Assembly (NCBI RefSeq): GCF_900240385.1
Contig: NZ_OEQH01000007.1
Span: forward strand, 1 to 33,663
DNA: 33,663 nt
Reading direction: 5' to 3'
DNA from: Clostridium minihomine
Lineage (GTDB): Bacteria; Bacillota; Clostridia; Oscillospirales; Acutalibacteraceae
Shown: positions 9,260-15,927 of the stretch, one piece after another
How the letters are laid out: each line of letters begins with the position of its first letter
Position numbering within the stretch: the first letter of the stretch is position 1
Notes under the pieces: generated by a model
Told to the model about the DNA's origin: nothing
Seen by the model: only the letters and a program-made list of their open reading frames with translations
The model's database searches: none
Made by a program: the position numbers and the translations under genes

Positions 9260-9436
9260 TTTTACACCTCCGTTTTAATAATACCGAAAACACATCACTA
9301 AAGCAAGTGACACATTGCACAAAGGATTTGTCACTACATTTGGTGATGTTGCCGGTTGATTATCACTAATATTAGTGATATAATATAATCACAAGGTAAG
9401 GAAAACAAATTTAAGGGGGACGTAAAAATGAAAAAC
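9218..9436. repeat. Duplicated repressor/operator block, copy 1
   Basis: This block, from the palindrome GGCAGCTGCC inside the repressor gene to the start of the gene at 9428, recurs at 15271-15489 with only a modest number of differences. It contains the repressor start, its ribosome binding site, the operators and the rightward promoter. Confidence 0.9.
9294..9384 (+). promoter_or_regulatory. Rightward promoter with palindromic operators, copy 1
   Basis: The -35 TTGATT (9356-9361) and -10 TATAAT (9379-9384) are 17 bp apart. The spacer plus the next base is the perfect palindrome ATCACTAATATTAGTGAT (9362-9379). Upstream lies a longer imperfect dyad of ATCACTAAAGCAAGTGACA with TGTCACTACATTTGGTGAT, sharing the same half-site. 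A repressor bound here would block RNA polymerase; the adjacent Cro/CI-like protein is the obvious candidate. Confidence 0.8.
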
Positions 9437-9610
9437 ATCGTAACATTGTTTGGGCTGGAAATCGACGTAACTATTAACGAGGGCGAAACATTTGAGTACA
9501 CCACCAGCTGCGGGGACATATACGAGCAAACCGCAATTACTACAGATGGCAGACTGGTTGCTTTCGACGAGGCGATATGCGCATGGGTGCAACTTAAAGC
9601 ATGCGCTTAA
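9428..9610 (+). CDS. Small hypothetical protein under the operator-controlled promoter
   Basis: A 60-residue protein beginning MKNIVTLFGLEIDVTINEGE, with AGGGGGAC upstream of the ATG. The rest is acidic and contains CGDIYEQTAITTDGRLVAFD. It is the first gene of the rightward transcript controlled by the dyad operators. Short proteins of this kind are frequent in early operons of clostridial mobile elements, but no function is known to me. Confidence 0.65.
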   Translation: MKNIVTLFGLEIDVTINEGETFEYTTSCGDIYEQTAITTDGRLVAFDEAICAWVQLKACA

Positions 9611-9662
9611 ACAAATAAGCCGGGCCGGGCGGCAAATCCCGGCAGAGAAAGATGGTGCAGAA

Positions 9663-10097
9663 ATGAGAAAGTACAGCGAAGAGCAGAAAGCCTACATGAT
9701 GGCTAAAGCAAATCTAAAGGTCATAGAGAAAGTACACGACGCAGCGGAACGCGCATTTATCCTTTGCCGGGGGATCGTCAATCCTGACGGCACGATCCCT
9801 GAATTGATTTACATGATTGAGGACGACACCGAATTGGAAACGGTTGGCACAGAGTTTGACGCAGTACCCGAAAATAAACAAATGTGGACAGAGATACTTG
9901 CGGCGCGGGAAGCGCTCAAAATTGCCGAAACAAAGCTTTTAGATTACGCTTTAAATGCCGTGCCGATACCCCAAAAAGAAAAAACTATTCTGACGGAAAG
10001 TGCAAAAACAAATTACACCACACGGCAAAAGATAATTGAAATCGTAATGAATCTTGATGTTTCAACCTTACCAAAACACTGTATAATTGCTTTTTAA
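9663..10097 (+). CDS. Hypothetical helical protein
   Basis: A 144-residue protein predicted from the ATG of MRKYSEEQKAYMMAKANLKV. The frame is open further upstream, but that part overlaps the preceding gene in another frame, so the internal ATG is preferred although its ribosome binding site is weak (GAGAAAGATGG). The sequence is mostly charged helix (AAERAFILCRG, EILAAREALKIAETKLLDYA). No recognised domain. It probably shares the transcript with the gene at 9428. The region between it and the iterons (10098-10235) is AT-rich with no gene seen. Confidence 0.6.
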   Translation: MRKYSEEQKAYMMAKANLKVIEKVHDAAERAFILCRGIVNPDGTIPELIYMIEDDTELETVGTEFDAVPENKQMWTEILAAREALKIAETKLLDYALNAVPIPQKEKTILTESAKTNYTTRQKIIEIVMNLDVSTLPKHCIIAF

Positions 10098-10235
10098 AAA
10101 GAGTAATTACAATACAAAAACGCGCCAGCAAGCATATATAGGTTGTTTGCTTGTTTTAAGAATATATTAAAACCTGTTTTAAGGACTTGTTTTCGGTGTC
10201 TGAGAACCCGCATAAATACTGGGCTTGTCCAATGT

Positions 10236-10403
10236 ACTTAGGGACATTGATTTGCACACTTAGGGACATTGATTTGCACACTTAGGGACATTGATTTGCA
10301 CACTTAGGGACATTGATTTGCACACTTAGGGACATTGATTTGCACACTTAGGGACATTGATTTGCACACTTAGGGATATATTTGACAATTGTCCCTAAGT
10401 GTG
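10236..10403 (+). repeat. Iterons of the replication origin
   Basis: Six direct repeats of the 22-bp unit ACTTAGGGACATTGATTTGC-AC start at 10236, 10258, 10280, 10302, 10324 and 10346, with a partial seventh at 10368. An inverted copy of the core (GTCCCTAAGTGTG, 10391-10403) lies inside the rep promoter. The 22-bp period is two helical turns, as in classic iteron origins bound by Rep_3 proteins. The AT-rich stretch at 10100-10230 may be the unwinding region. Confidence 0.93.
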
Positions 10404-10410
10404 ATATTGT
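10382..10410 (+). promoter_or_regulatory. rep promoter with embedded inverted iteron operator
   Basis: TTGACA (10382-10387) and TATTGT (10405-10410) are 17 bp apart. The spacer contains the inverted iteron core GTCCCTAAGTGTG. Rep dimers bound here would shut off their own gene, the usual autorepression of iteron plasmids. The TTG within this -35 box also opens the reading frame but is not the real start. Confidence 0.8.
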
Positions 10411-10432
10411 AAAAATCGAAAGGTGGAATATT

Positions 10433-11449
10433 ATGGCAGTTCTCAAAAAAAGTTACCTTGTAAAAAAAAGGAATGTGTTGAATGAGATCCGTGCAAATGG
10501 TATGACCTTGCAGGAACTTCGATTCTTGAGCATATATCTAAGCAAAATTAATCCAAATGATTTCAGCACAAGGGTGGTACGCTTTCCTATTAATGATTTT
10601 AGAGCTATTATGGAATTGGGAAGAATCAATATTGATTACTTGAAAAATATCACAGATAGCCTTTTAAGTAAAATTATCCATGTGCCAAAAGAGCGCGGCG
10701 GATATAGAGGCGTTCAACTTTTCAAGTATTGTGAGGTGGATGTTGATGACAATGATGAATGGTATATCGAGTTCGATGCTCATGATGAGGCTCTGCCACT
10801 CATGTTTGAGTTCAAGGACAAATATTTTTCTTATCAGCTTTGGAACGCTTTGCGCCTGAAAAGTTCAAATCAGCTCCGAATGTATGAAATTCTAAAACAA
10901 TATGAAAAAATCGGTATTCGGATATTATCTATAGAACAATTAAGAGACCTCTTAGGTATTGATAAAAAAGAATATAAGGCTTATAAAGATTTTAGGGTAC
11001 GAGTGCTTGATTCTTGCCAAAAAGCATTAGAAAAAAACACGGATATTACTTTTATGTATGAACCTTATGGAAAAAAAGGGAAAGGTGGAAAAATTCAATC
11101 TTTGAAGTTTTCCATTAAAAAAAATACTAATTACATAGACCAGCTTACGCTTGATAAATTTATAGATCAGAATAGAGGGTTTGAGGATAATTCAGTTCAA
11201 AGCGAACCTGAACCTTATGAAAGCCGGATTCAATTTCTTTCAGATGCTTGCGATAATGAATTTACGGAAAATGAAATGACGGTTTTATATAATTTGATGA
11301 CTGAATGCCTACCGTATGAAATTATACACGATGAATTAAAGTGCTATAATTACCTGATGCGTAAGTACAATGAAATGAAAATGCGAAACGAAAGAACCAA
11401 AATTCACAACCGTTTTGCTTATATAAAAAGCATTATCGGAACAGAATAA
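10433..11449 (+). CDS. Rep_3-family plasmid replication initiator
   Basis: A 338-residue protein starting at ATG (MAVLKKSYLVKKRNVLNEIR), ten bases after AAGGTGG. It follows the Rep_3/RepB plan of two winged-helix domains. The first contains MTLQELRFLSIYLSKINPND and VVRFPINDFRAIMELG. The second contains SSNQLRMYEILKQYEKIGIR, SIEQLRDLLGIDKKEYKAYK and DFRVRVLDSCQKALEKNTDI. These proteins bind iterons and open the origin for the host replisome. The six iterons directly upstream fit exactly. A C-terminal extension of about 80 residues has no clear match. A strong terminator follows within three bases. Confidence 0.95.
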   Translation: MAVLKKSYLVKKRNVLNEIRANGMTLQELRFLSIYLSKINPNDFSTRVVRFPINDFRAIMELGRINIDYLKNITDSLLSKIIHVPKERGGYRGVQLFKYCEVDVDDNDEWYIEFDAHDEALPLMFEFKDKYFSYQLWNALRLKSSNQLRMYEILKQYEKIGIRILSIEQLRDLLGIDKKEYKAYKDFRVRVLDSCQKALEKNTDITFMYEPYGKKGKGGKIQSLKFSIKKNTNYIDQLTLDKFIDQNRGFEDNSVQSEPEPYESRIQFLSDACDNEFTENEMTVLYNLMTECLPYEIIHDELKCYNYLMRKYNEMKMRNERTKIHNRFAYIKSIIGTE

Positions 11450-11451
11450 GA

Positions 11452-11484
11452 AAAAAACAACGGCCATTTTGCCGTTGTTTTTTT
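11452..11484 (+). terminator. Rho-independent terminator of rep
   Basis: AAAAAACAACGGC and GCCGTTGTTTTTT form a 13-bp stem with a six-base loop and a T-rich tail, directly after the rep stop codon. Confidence 0.92.
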
Positions 11485-11504
11485 ATAGCAATTAAAAGTA
11501 CCCA

Positions 11505-12230
11505 GGCAGCAGCCGGCCATCACTTGGCCAACAGAAAACTGGCCAGGACATCCTGGAGCCGGCCAGCTGAAGCTTCCCCGGGTGCAGCCCGGAGCTCTGG
11601 CAGCAGCCGGCGATACCCTGGCCAACAGAAAACTGGCCAGGACATCCTGGAGCCGGCCAGCTGAAGCTTCCCCGGGTGCAGCCCGGAGCTCTGGCAGCAG
11701 CCGGCGATACCCTGGCCAACAGAAAACTGGCCAGGACATCCTGGAGCCGGCCAGCTGAAGCTTCCCCGGGTGCAGCCCGGAGCTCTGGCAGCAGCCGGCG
11801 ATACCCTGGCCAACAGAAAACTGGCCAGGACATCCTGGAGCCGGCCAGCTGAAGCTTCCCCGGGTGCAGCCCGGAGCTCTGGCAGCAGCCGGCGATACCT
11901 TGGCCAACAGAAAACTGGCCAGGACATCCTGGAGCCGGCCAGCTGAAGCTTCCCCGGGTGCAGCCCGGAGCCCTGGCAGCTGCCGGCCATTACTTGGCCA
12001 ACGAGAAACCGGTCAGGACATCCTGGCGTCGGACAGCTGAAGCTTCTCCGGGTGCAGCCCGGAGCCCTGGCAGCTGCCGGCCATCACTTGGCCAACGGGA
12101 ACCGGCCAGGGCATCCTTGCCGGCCAGCTGAAGCTTCCCCGGGTGCAGCCTGGAGCTCTGGCAGCAGCTGGCCATCACTTGGCCAACGGGAACCGGCCAG
12201 GGCATCCTTGCCGGCCAGCTGAAGGCTGCC
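11505..12230 (-). repeat. GC-rich 91-94 bp tandem repeat array between rep and par
   Basis: About seven and a half units, in the opposite orientation to the array at position 1. The TGGCCA landmark occurs at 11525, 11619, 11713, 11807, 11901, 11995, 12089 and 12180. The first units are nearly identical to one another and carry the AACAGAAAACTGGCC variant. The last two carry the AACGGGAACCGGCC and CATCCTTGCC variant typical of the arrays at the window ends, so this array is a mosaic. Each unit can fold: CTGGCCA/TGGCCAG (loop ACAGAAAAC), CCAGGA/TCCTGG and CCGGG/CCCGG (loop TGCAG). It is non-coding. Confidence 0.93.
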
Positions 12231-12256
12231 TAGATACGCTTAGAATCGCTGCGTAC

Positions 12257-12301
12257 AAAAGTATTCAACTGTATTATATTTAAATACAGTTGAATACTTT
12301 T
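12257..12301. terminator. Perfect 19-bp inverted repeat with flanking A/T runs
   Basis: AAAAGTATTCAACTGTATT and AATACAGTTGAATACTTTT form a perfect 19-bp stem with loop ATATTTA and a T-run, so it could be a bidirectional terminator insulating the par locus. The arms contain GAATAC/AATACA, the core of the centromere-like repeats that follow, so it could also be a binding site of the partition adaptor. Confidence 0.6.
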
Positions 12302-12344
12302 TTAAAAAAACATATTAATATTAACGAATTTAATTATATATTTA

Positions 12345-12460
12345 AATACAAATGCAAATAAAATTAATACAAAAATATTCAAAATTAATACAATAAACAC
12401 ATTGACTTCTAACGGTATTTATCATATAATGAATACAAAGATAATCAAATTGAATACAAA
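12345..12460 (+). repeat. Centromere-like phased repeats (candidate parC)
   Basis: AATACAAA occurs at 12345, 12366, 12432 and 12453, and AATACAAT at 12387. Spacings are 21, 21, 45 and 21 bp, about two helical turns each. The repeats flank the promoter of the RHH/ParM operon. RHH adaptors of ParM-type systems bind such repeats both to form the segregation complex and to repress their operon. Confidence 0.65.
12402..12430 (+). promoter_or_regulatory. Promoter of the partition operon
   Basis: TTGACT (12402-12407) and TATAAT (12425-12430) are separated by 17 bp, between groups of the AATACAAA repeats. Confidence 0.8.
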
Positions 12461-12497
12461 AATAATTTTAAATACCCATAGAAAGGAGGGCGCTTAC

Positions 12498-12740
12498 ATG
12501 CCTGAAAGTAAAGACAGCATGACTATACCTATTGTTTTTAGATGCGATCCAAAAATAAAAGAGGCTGCTAAAAAAGCAGCTAAGGCGGATAATCGTAGTT
12601 TGTCAAGTTACATGCTTAAATTACTCGTTGAAGATCTGGCTAAAACCGGCTTTACAGAAATAAAAGTAACGTCGCGAAATCCAGAAAGAGAATCTTTAGA
12701 TAGTGATAGTTTATTAGAAAAGATGAAACATAATTTTTAG
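12498..12740 (+). CDS. Ribbon-helix-helix partition adaptor (ParR-like)
   Basis: An 80-residue protein from the ATG preceded by GAAAGGAGGGCG. The open frame continues upstream only through the AT-rich repeat region. It has an RHH signature: a beta-strand-like segment (TIPIVFRCDPKIKEAAKKAA), then KADNRSLSSYMLKLLVEDLA, with a polar C-terminal tail. It lies 11 bases upstream of the ParM gene, under a promoter flanked by phased repeats. The likely role is to bind the centromere, connect it to ParM filaments and repress the operon. The order adaptor-then-actin is the reverse of plasmid R1. A simple transcription regulator cannot be excluded. Confidence 0.75.
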   Translation: MPESKDSMTIPIVFRCDPKIKEAAKKAAKADNRSLSSYMLKLLVEDLAKTGFTEIKVTSRNPERESLDSDSLLEKMKHNF

Positions 12741-12751
12741 GAGGTATTACA

Positions 12752-13744
12752 ATGAATCTTATATCTATTGATATTGGTAACGGGTACATAAAAGCAGTTA
12801 ATCAGGCCGCTGAAACCCTACATTTTCCTACAGTAATAAAGCCTAATACTGACAAAGATATTATGGGTGTTAGTCATAACCAGTATTCTATTAAAATTGA
12901 TGGACAAGCATATTTTATTGGTAATTTAGCCATTGCTAAAAGAGGCACACGTCAATGGCAGAGCAGCAAGGCTGTAAACGGTGACACTCCATATTATTTG
13001 GCGTTATGCGCACATATTTTAACACCTGAAGAAGAAACCCATCCAGAAATAGGAATATGCCTGGGTTTGCCTTATAGCTACTATACCAGTCTGGATCGGG
13101 GTGCAGCCCTGATAAAAGAACTTACTGGTAAGCAAATAAAAACCGAATATGCAGGAACCAAGAAAGAGATTACTATATCGCATGTTTCTGTTTACCCACA
13201 AGGTGTGGGAGCCTATTTTTCAAATTTATATGATATTAACGGTAAGCCCAAAAAGGGGGCCGAGGACAAAATTAAGGCTTTATTTATTGATATTGGATTC
13301 CGGACAGTGGATGTTGTTGCATTTGAAAGCCTGAATAATACATTTGAACTAATCCAAGAAAATAGTTTTTCTCTTGAAGAATATGGAATGTTCCAGGCTG
13401 TAAACGAGGTTATAAAAAAGACTGATGCCGGTATAGAGCTAACCGCCAATGATGTAGAGTTTGCATTGCAAAATAATCATTCTAAGGTTGACAGTATGTA
13501 CGGTACAACGGATCTTTCGTCTTATGAAGCTGAAGCTTATGAACAATTGGCCCAACAAATCGCTACATTAATTAATATTCGGCTGTCCGGGCAGATCCAG
13601 CGATATAAAAATATTTATTTGACTGGCGGTGGGGCAAAAAAATTATATCCCTATATTTCTAAGGCGTATCCCAATATTGAAATACAGGACGATTGTATTT
13701 TTTGTAATGCCAAAGGCTATCTGGTACTGGAATCTACCAGGTAA
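12752..13744 (+). CDS. parM: ParM-like actin family plasmid segregation ATPase
   Basis: A 330-residue protein with the actin-fold motifs in order: phosphate-1 LISIDIGNGYIKAV at the N-terminus, phosphate-2 ALFIDIGFRTVDVVAFES near residue 175, and the adenosine motif IYLTGGGAKKLYPYI near residue 290. A strong AGGAGG lies upstream. ParM-type proteins polymerise with ATP into filaments that push sister plasmids apart, attached through an RHH adaptor; such an adaptor is encoded directly upstream. Length is normal for the family. A third gene follows 23 bases downstream and probably belongs to the same operon. Confidence 0.93.
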   Translation: MNLISIDIGNGYIKAVNQAAETLHFPTVIKPNTDKDIMGVSHNQYSIKIDGQAYFIGNLAIAKRGTRQWQSSKAVNGDTPYYLALCAHILTPEEETHPEIGICLGLPYSYYTSLDRGAALIKELTGKQIKTEYAGTKKEITISHVSVYPQGVGAYFSNLYDINGKPKKGAEDKIKALFIDIGFRTVDVVAFESLNNTFELIQENSFSLEEYGMFQAVNEVIKKTDAGIELTANDVEFALQNNHSKVDSMYGTTDLSSYEAEAYEQLAQQIATLINIRLSGQIQRYKNIYLTGGGAKKLYPYISKAYPNIEIQDDCIFCNAKGYLVLESTR

Positions 13745-13767
13745 TAAAATAGGGAGATTGATAAATT

Positions 13768-14196
13768 ATGAGCATTTTTTGTAAACAGCTAAATGTCAAG
13801 TTCGTTGACGAAGAACATTATGATTTTTTCATGCAGAAAGTATCAGCTTTCGGCGCCGATTGTTATCTAAAAGCATTAATCTATACTATTGGTATATGCC
13901 CGGATACTAGAAACCAGTGGAACAGCATTTACGATAAATCTAATCATAGTATTAAATTAGAAGTAATTAACGAAGGCTGGCAGACTAGCGGTAGTGTAAA
14001 GGTTACGCGGCTTGCATTTCAGCTTTTTACAGATGGAACGCCCACGGCTTACACTTATGATGATCAGGACAATGAAGTGCCTGATATAAAAGAATGCAGA
14101 CAGTATAGTGTTTCAGATATATTTTGCTGTAGTTATGCTCCTTTTTTCGTGGAAGCAATAAAGCTGCGTTATCCCGAATATTTCGGTATTAAATGA
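13768..14196 (+). CDS. Conserved hypothetical protein of the par operon (DUF6075-like)
   Basis: A 142-residue protein with features I associate with the DUF6075 group of clostridial proteins: LKALIYTIGICPDTRNQWNS, then LEVINEGWQTSGSVKVTRLA, and CSYAPFFVEAIKLRYPEYFG at the C-terminus. A ribosome binding site (AGGGAG) precedes the ATG, and the gene lies 23 bases after parM on the same strand, followed by a strong terminator. The family assignment is from memory and the function is unknown. Position suggests a maintenance role or a passenger carried with the partition locus. Confidence 0.7.
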   Translation: MSIFCKQLNVKFVDEEHYDFFMQKVSAFGADCYLKALIYTIGICPDTRNQWNSIYDKSNHSIKLEVINEGWQTSGSVKVTRLAFQLFTDGTPTAYTYDDQDNEVPDIKECRQYSVSDIFCCSYAPFFVEAIKLRYPEYFGIK

Positions 14197-14212
14197 AAAA
14201 TGAAACAACAAT

Positions 14213-14247
14213 AAAAAAGCCTTCCTAAATGTAGGAAGGCTTTTTTT
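14213..14247 (+). terminator. Rho-independent terminator of the par operon
   Basis: AAAAAAGCCTTCCTA and TAGGAAGGCTTTTTT form a perfect 15-bp stem with loop AATG and a T-run, shortly after the DUF6075-like gene. Confidence 0.95.
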
Positions 14248-14295
14248 AATGCTGCACCAGTATGCCTGATTCTGCTCCCCGGTGCTAAAAATTCA

Positions 14296-14323
14296 GCCCC
14301 CCTGTATGCTCATACAGGGGGGC
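14296..14323. terminator. Perfect 13-bp hairpin downstream of the toxin-antitoxin pair
   Basis: GCCCCCCTGTATG and CATACAGGGGGGC pair perfectly around a 2-bp loop. On the minus strand it is followed by TGAATTTTTA, so it is the likely terminator for the leftward toxin-antitoxin operon. Confidence 0.7.
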
Positions 14324-14352
14324 AAACCATTGAAATATGGGCCTGTGGCGTT

Positions 14353-14664
14353 TTACTCTAACAACCTCCCATAGTCCCGGCGGGCATAAATCACCCGCGC
14401 AATCGTTATGAGTTTTTGTGCTTCATCTACATAATAGAGCATGATATAATTCTGCACCAATAGGCGGCGGTACTCATGCTTTAGTGACCTGATAGGATAA
14501 TAGGCGGGATTTGCATAAGGAAAGTCTATCAGCCTATCGGCAGCTTCGATCATTTCACTGGCCAAACGTTCCGCCGCTGCGGGATTAATTAACGTTTGGC
14601 TGATATACCTTGCAATATCCGTCATGTCCTGCTTGGCTATCGGTAAATATTCTAGTTTATACAT
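14353..14664 (-). CDS. RelE/ParE-family toxin
   Basis: A 103-residue protein from the ATG of MYKLEYLPIAKQDMTDIARY. An in-frame TTG at 14676 is less likely, since GGAG stands seven bases before the ATG. Family features: the N-terminal beta-strand and helix, AAAERLASEMIEAADRLIDF, then YPIRSLKHEYRRLLVQNYIM and LYYVDEAQKLITIARVIYAR. ParE toxins act on DNA gyrase and RelE toxins cut mRNA on the ribosome; the sequence alone does not settle which. It overlaps the antitoxin gene upstream by 8 bases. On a plasmid such pairs kill plasmid-free segregants. Confidence 0.9.
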   Translation of the reverse strand: MYKLEYLPIAKQDMTDIARYISQTLINPAAAERLASEMIEAADRLIDFPYANPAYYPIRSLKHEYRRLLVQNYIMLYYVDEAQKLITIARVIYARRDYGRLLE

Positions 14665-14932
14665 GCTCGGCTCCAATAGCGTCTTTCATAGCCTTTAATA
14701 CATCCTTGGAAGAAAAACGTTGTTTTGTGGTTCTTGCTTCGCGCTCTGATTCTTGCAGCTTGAAATATATTTCGCTCTCAAATTGCAAATTTTCATAGGC
14801 TTCCATGCTCAAAACCACCATATCACCAAAACCGTTTTTTGTCAAAAAAACAGGCTGGGCAGTTTCGTGCACTGTCTTTGATATTTCGGCAAAATTGTTT
14901 CGCAAATCTGATACGGGTCTAATAGTATTCAT
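14657..14932 (-). CDS. Phd/YefM-family antitoxin
   Basis: A 91-residue protein with the Phd/YefM N-terminal DNA-binding fold: MNTIRPVSDLRNNFAEISKT, then PVFLTKNGFGDMVVLSMEAY and ENLQ. A charged C-terminal part (SEREARTTKQRFSSKDVLKA) would wrap the toxin. GGAGGTG precedes the ATG. It comes first in the operon, overlaps the toxin start, and sits just downstream of a perfect inverted repeat that is its likely operator. Confidence 0.92.
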   Translation of the reverse strand: MNTIRPVSDLRNNFAEISKTVHETAQPVFLTKNGFGDMVVLSMEAYENLQFESEIYFKLQESEREARTTKQRFSSKDVLKAMKDAIGAEHV

Positions 14933-14944
14933 GTTAACACCTCC

Positions 14945-14980
14945 ATTGATATTTTAGCATAATTACGCTAAAATATCAAT
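14945..14980. promoter_or_regulatory. Operator of the toxin-antitoxin operon
   Basis: ATTGATATTTTAGC and GCTAAAATATCAAT form a perfect 14-bp inverted repeat with eight bases between, 12 bp upstream of the antitoxin ATG. Phd/YefM antitoxins repress their own operons from such sites. Confidence 0.8.
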
Positions 14981-15041
14981 TTAATTCCAAATCAAAATAT
15001 ATTGTTTTATCTCTTTTTATATTTATGTCTCTGGAGTACAG

Positions 15042-15280
15042 CGCGGCCAGCTGAAGCTTCCCCGGGTGCAGCCTGGAGCTCTGGCAGCTGCCGGCGATAC
15101 CCTGGCCAACAGAAAACTGGCCAGGACATCCTGGAGCCGGCCAGCTGAAGCTTCCCCGGGTGCAGCCCGGAGCTCTGGCAGCTGCCGGCGATACCCTGGC
15201 CAACAGAAAACCGGCCAGGGCATCCTGGAGCCGGCCAGCTGAAGCTTCCCCGGGTGCAGCCCGGAGCTCTGGCAGCTGCC
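15042..15280 (-). repeat. GC-rich 94-bp tandem repeat array fused to a repressor fragment
   Basis: About two and a half units in the same orientation as the array at 11505; the TGGCCA landmark is at 15103 and 15197. Its right edge runs without a break into the duplicated repressor block through GGCAGCTGCC (15271-15280), a palindrome found both in the repeat unit and in the intact repressor gene (9218-9227). Confidence 0.93.
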
Positions 15281-15312
15281 AATTTATTAAACAAATGCTC
15301 ATAAGATATCAT
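15271..15312 (-). pseudogene. Truncated Cro/CI-like repressor fragment
   Basis: Only MISYEHLFNKLAAA remains of a protein nearly identical at its start to the repressor at 9044-9259 (MISYERLFNKLAAA). The rest is replaced by the repeat array. The start, its GGAGGTG site and the upstream control region are intact. The frame runs on into the array for about 100 codons, but that product would be repeat-derived and is unlikely to function. Confidence 0.85.
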
Positions 15313-15346
15313 TTTTACACCTCCGTTTTAATAATACCGAAAACTC

Positions 15347-15437
15347 ATCACCAAACATAGTGACACTTTGCACAAAGGCTTTGTCACTATGTTTGGTGAT
15401 ATTGCCGGTTGATTATCACTAATATTAGTGATATAAT
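15347..15437 (+). promoter_or_regulatory. Rightward promoter with palindromic operators, copy 2
   Basis: TTGATT (15409-15414) and TATAAT (15432-15437) have a 17-bp spacer that, with the next base, is the palindrome ATCACTAATATTAGTGAT (15415-15432). Upstream is a perfect 19-bp inverted repeat, ATCACCAAACATAGTGACA (15347-15365) with its complement at 15382-15400. This dyad is better than in copy 1. It should drive the small genes from 15481 onward. Confidence 0.8.
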
Positions 15438-15480
15438 GTTATCATAAGGTAAGGAAAAACAAATTAAGGAGGACGTAAAA

Positions 15481-15531
15481 ATGAAAAAGAAAATAACAAA
15501 GGTTACCGTATGGGGAGTACAACCGCTATAA
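15481..15531 (+). CDS. 16-codon open frame at the head of the accessory operon
   Basis: It starts at an ATG with AGGAGGAC upstream and encodes MKKKITKVTVWGVQPL. The site corresponds to the start of the 60-residue gene at 9428 in the other copy of the block. In the same frame, 13 more codons follow the stop (VLSVIQSDTNQG) before another stop, so it may be a decayed gene or a leader peptide. No gene is seen from there to 15654; that stretch holds an inverted repeat GCGGGA/TCCCGC. Confidence 0.35.
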   Translation: MKKKITKVTVWGVQPL

Positions 15532-15654
15532 GTTCTTAGTGTAATTCAGTCCGACACGAACCAGGGATAATCAATTTACGGATGCGGGAGAGCATAAAAA
15601 AGTTAGCTAATAGTCCCGCCCCGGAGGTCACGAGGGCAGAAAGGAAACAGGACC

Positions 15655-15927
15655 ATGAGCGAAAAACGTACAATCAAGCTTTGGGAAGGCATCAACCTAA
15701 TTACCAGCGAGGGCGTGACATTCTGTGAAAGTCCCGTTGAACTGTGGAAACACATTAACTGCACTGACGAGCAGAAAACGGAGATTACTCGGCACCTATA
15801 TTGTTTCCACCACCTTGACTTAACCGAGGCTTGCGGGAAACTTTGTGTTCTGGACGTTGTGCCAGTGAAACATACGGAAGGAGAAGATCATGAAGAAGCT
15901 GACACTCACCCACAGAGGGCGCGATAA
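15655..15927 (+). CDS. Small hypothetical accessory protein
   Basis: A 90-residue protein, MSEKRTIKLWEGINLITSEG, with AAAGGAAAC before the ATG. It contains CESPVELWKHINCTDEQKTE and ends in a charged tail that overlaps the next gene by 38 bases. I do not recognise a family. It is probably in the operon driven by the duplicated promoter at 15.4 kb. Confidence 0.65.
   Translation: MSEKRTIKLWEGINLITSEGVTFCESPVELWKHINCTDEQKTEITRHLYCFHHLDLTEACGKLCVLDVVPVKHTEGEDHEEADTHPQRAR

Larger units (their letters stand above)
15271..15489. repeat. Duplicated repressor/operator block, copy 2
   Basis: This is the second copy of 9218-9436, including the repressor start, operators, promoter and the ribosome binding site of the rightward gene. 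After the ATG at 15481 the sequences diverge. Confidence 0.9.

Noticed and set aside
10382-10432. TTG start for rep at 10382
   Set aside because: That TTG is the -35 box of the rep promoter; the ATG at 10433 has a good ribosome binding site.
13092-13105. GGGGTGCAGCCCT inside parM as a repeat insertion
   Set aside because: Only about 11 bases match and the ParM reading frame and motifs are intact; most likely chance.
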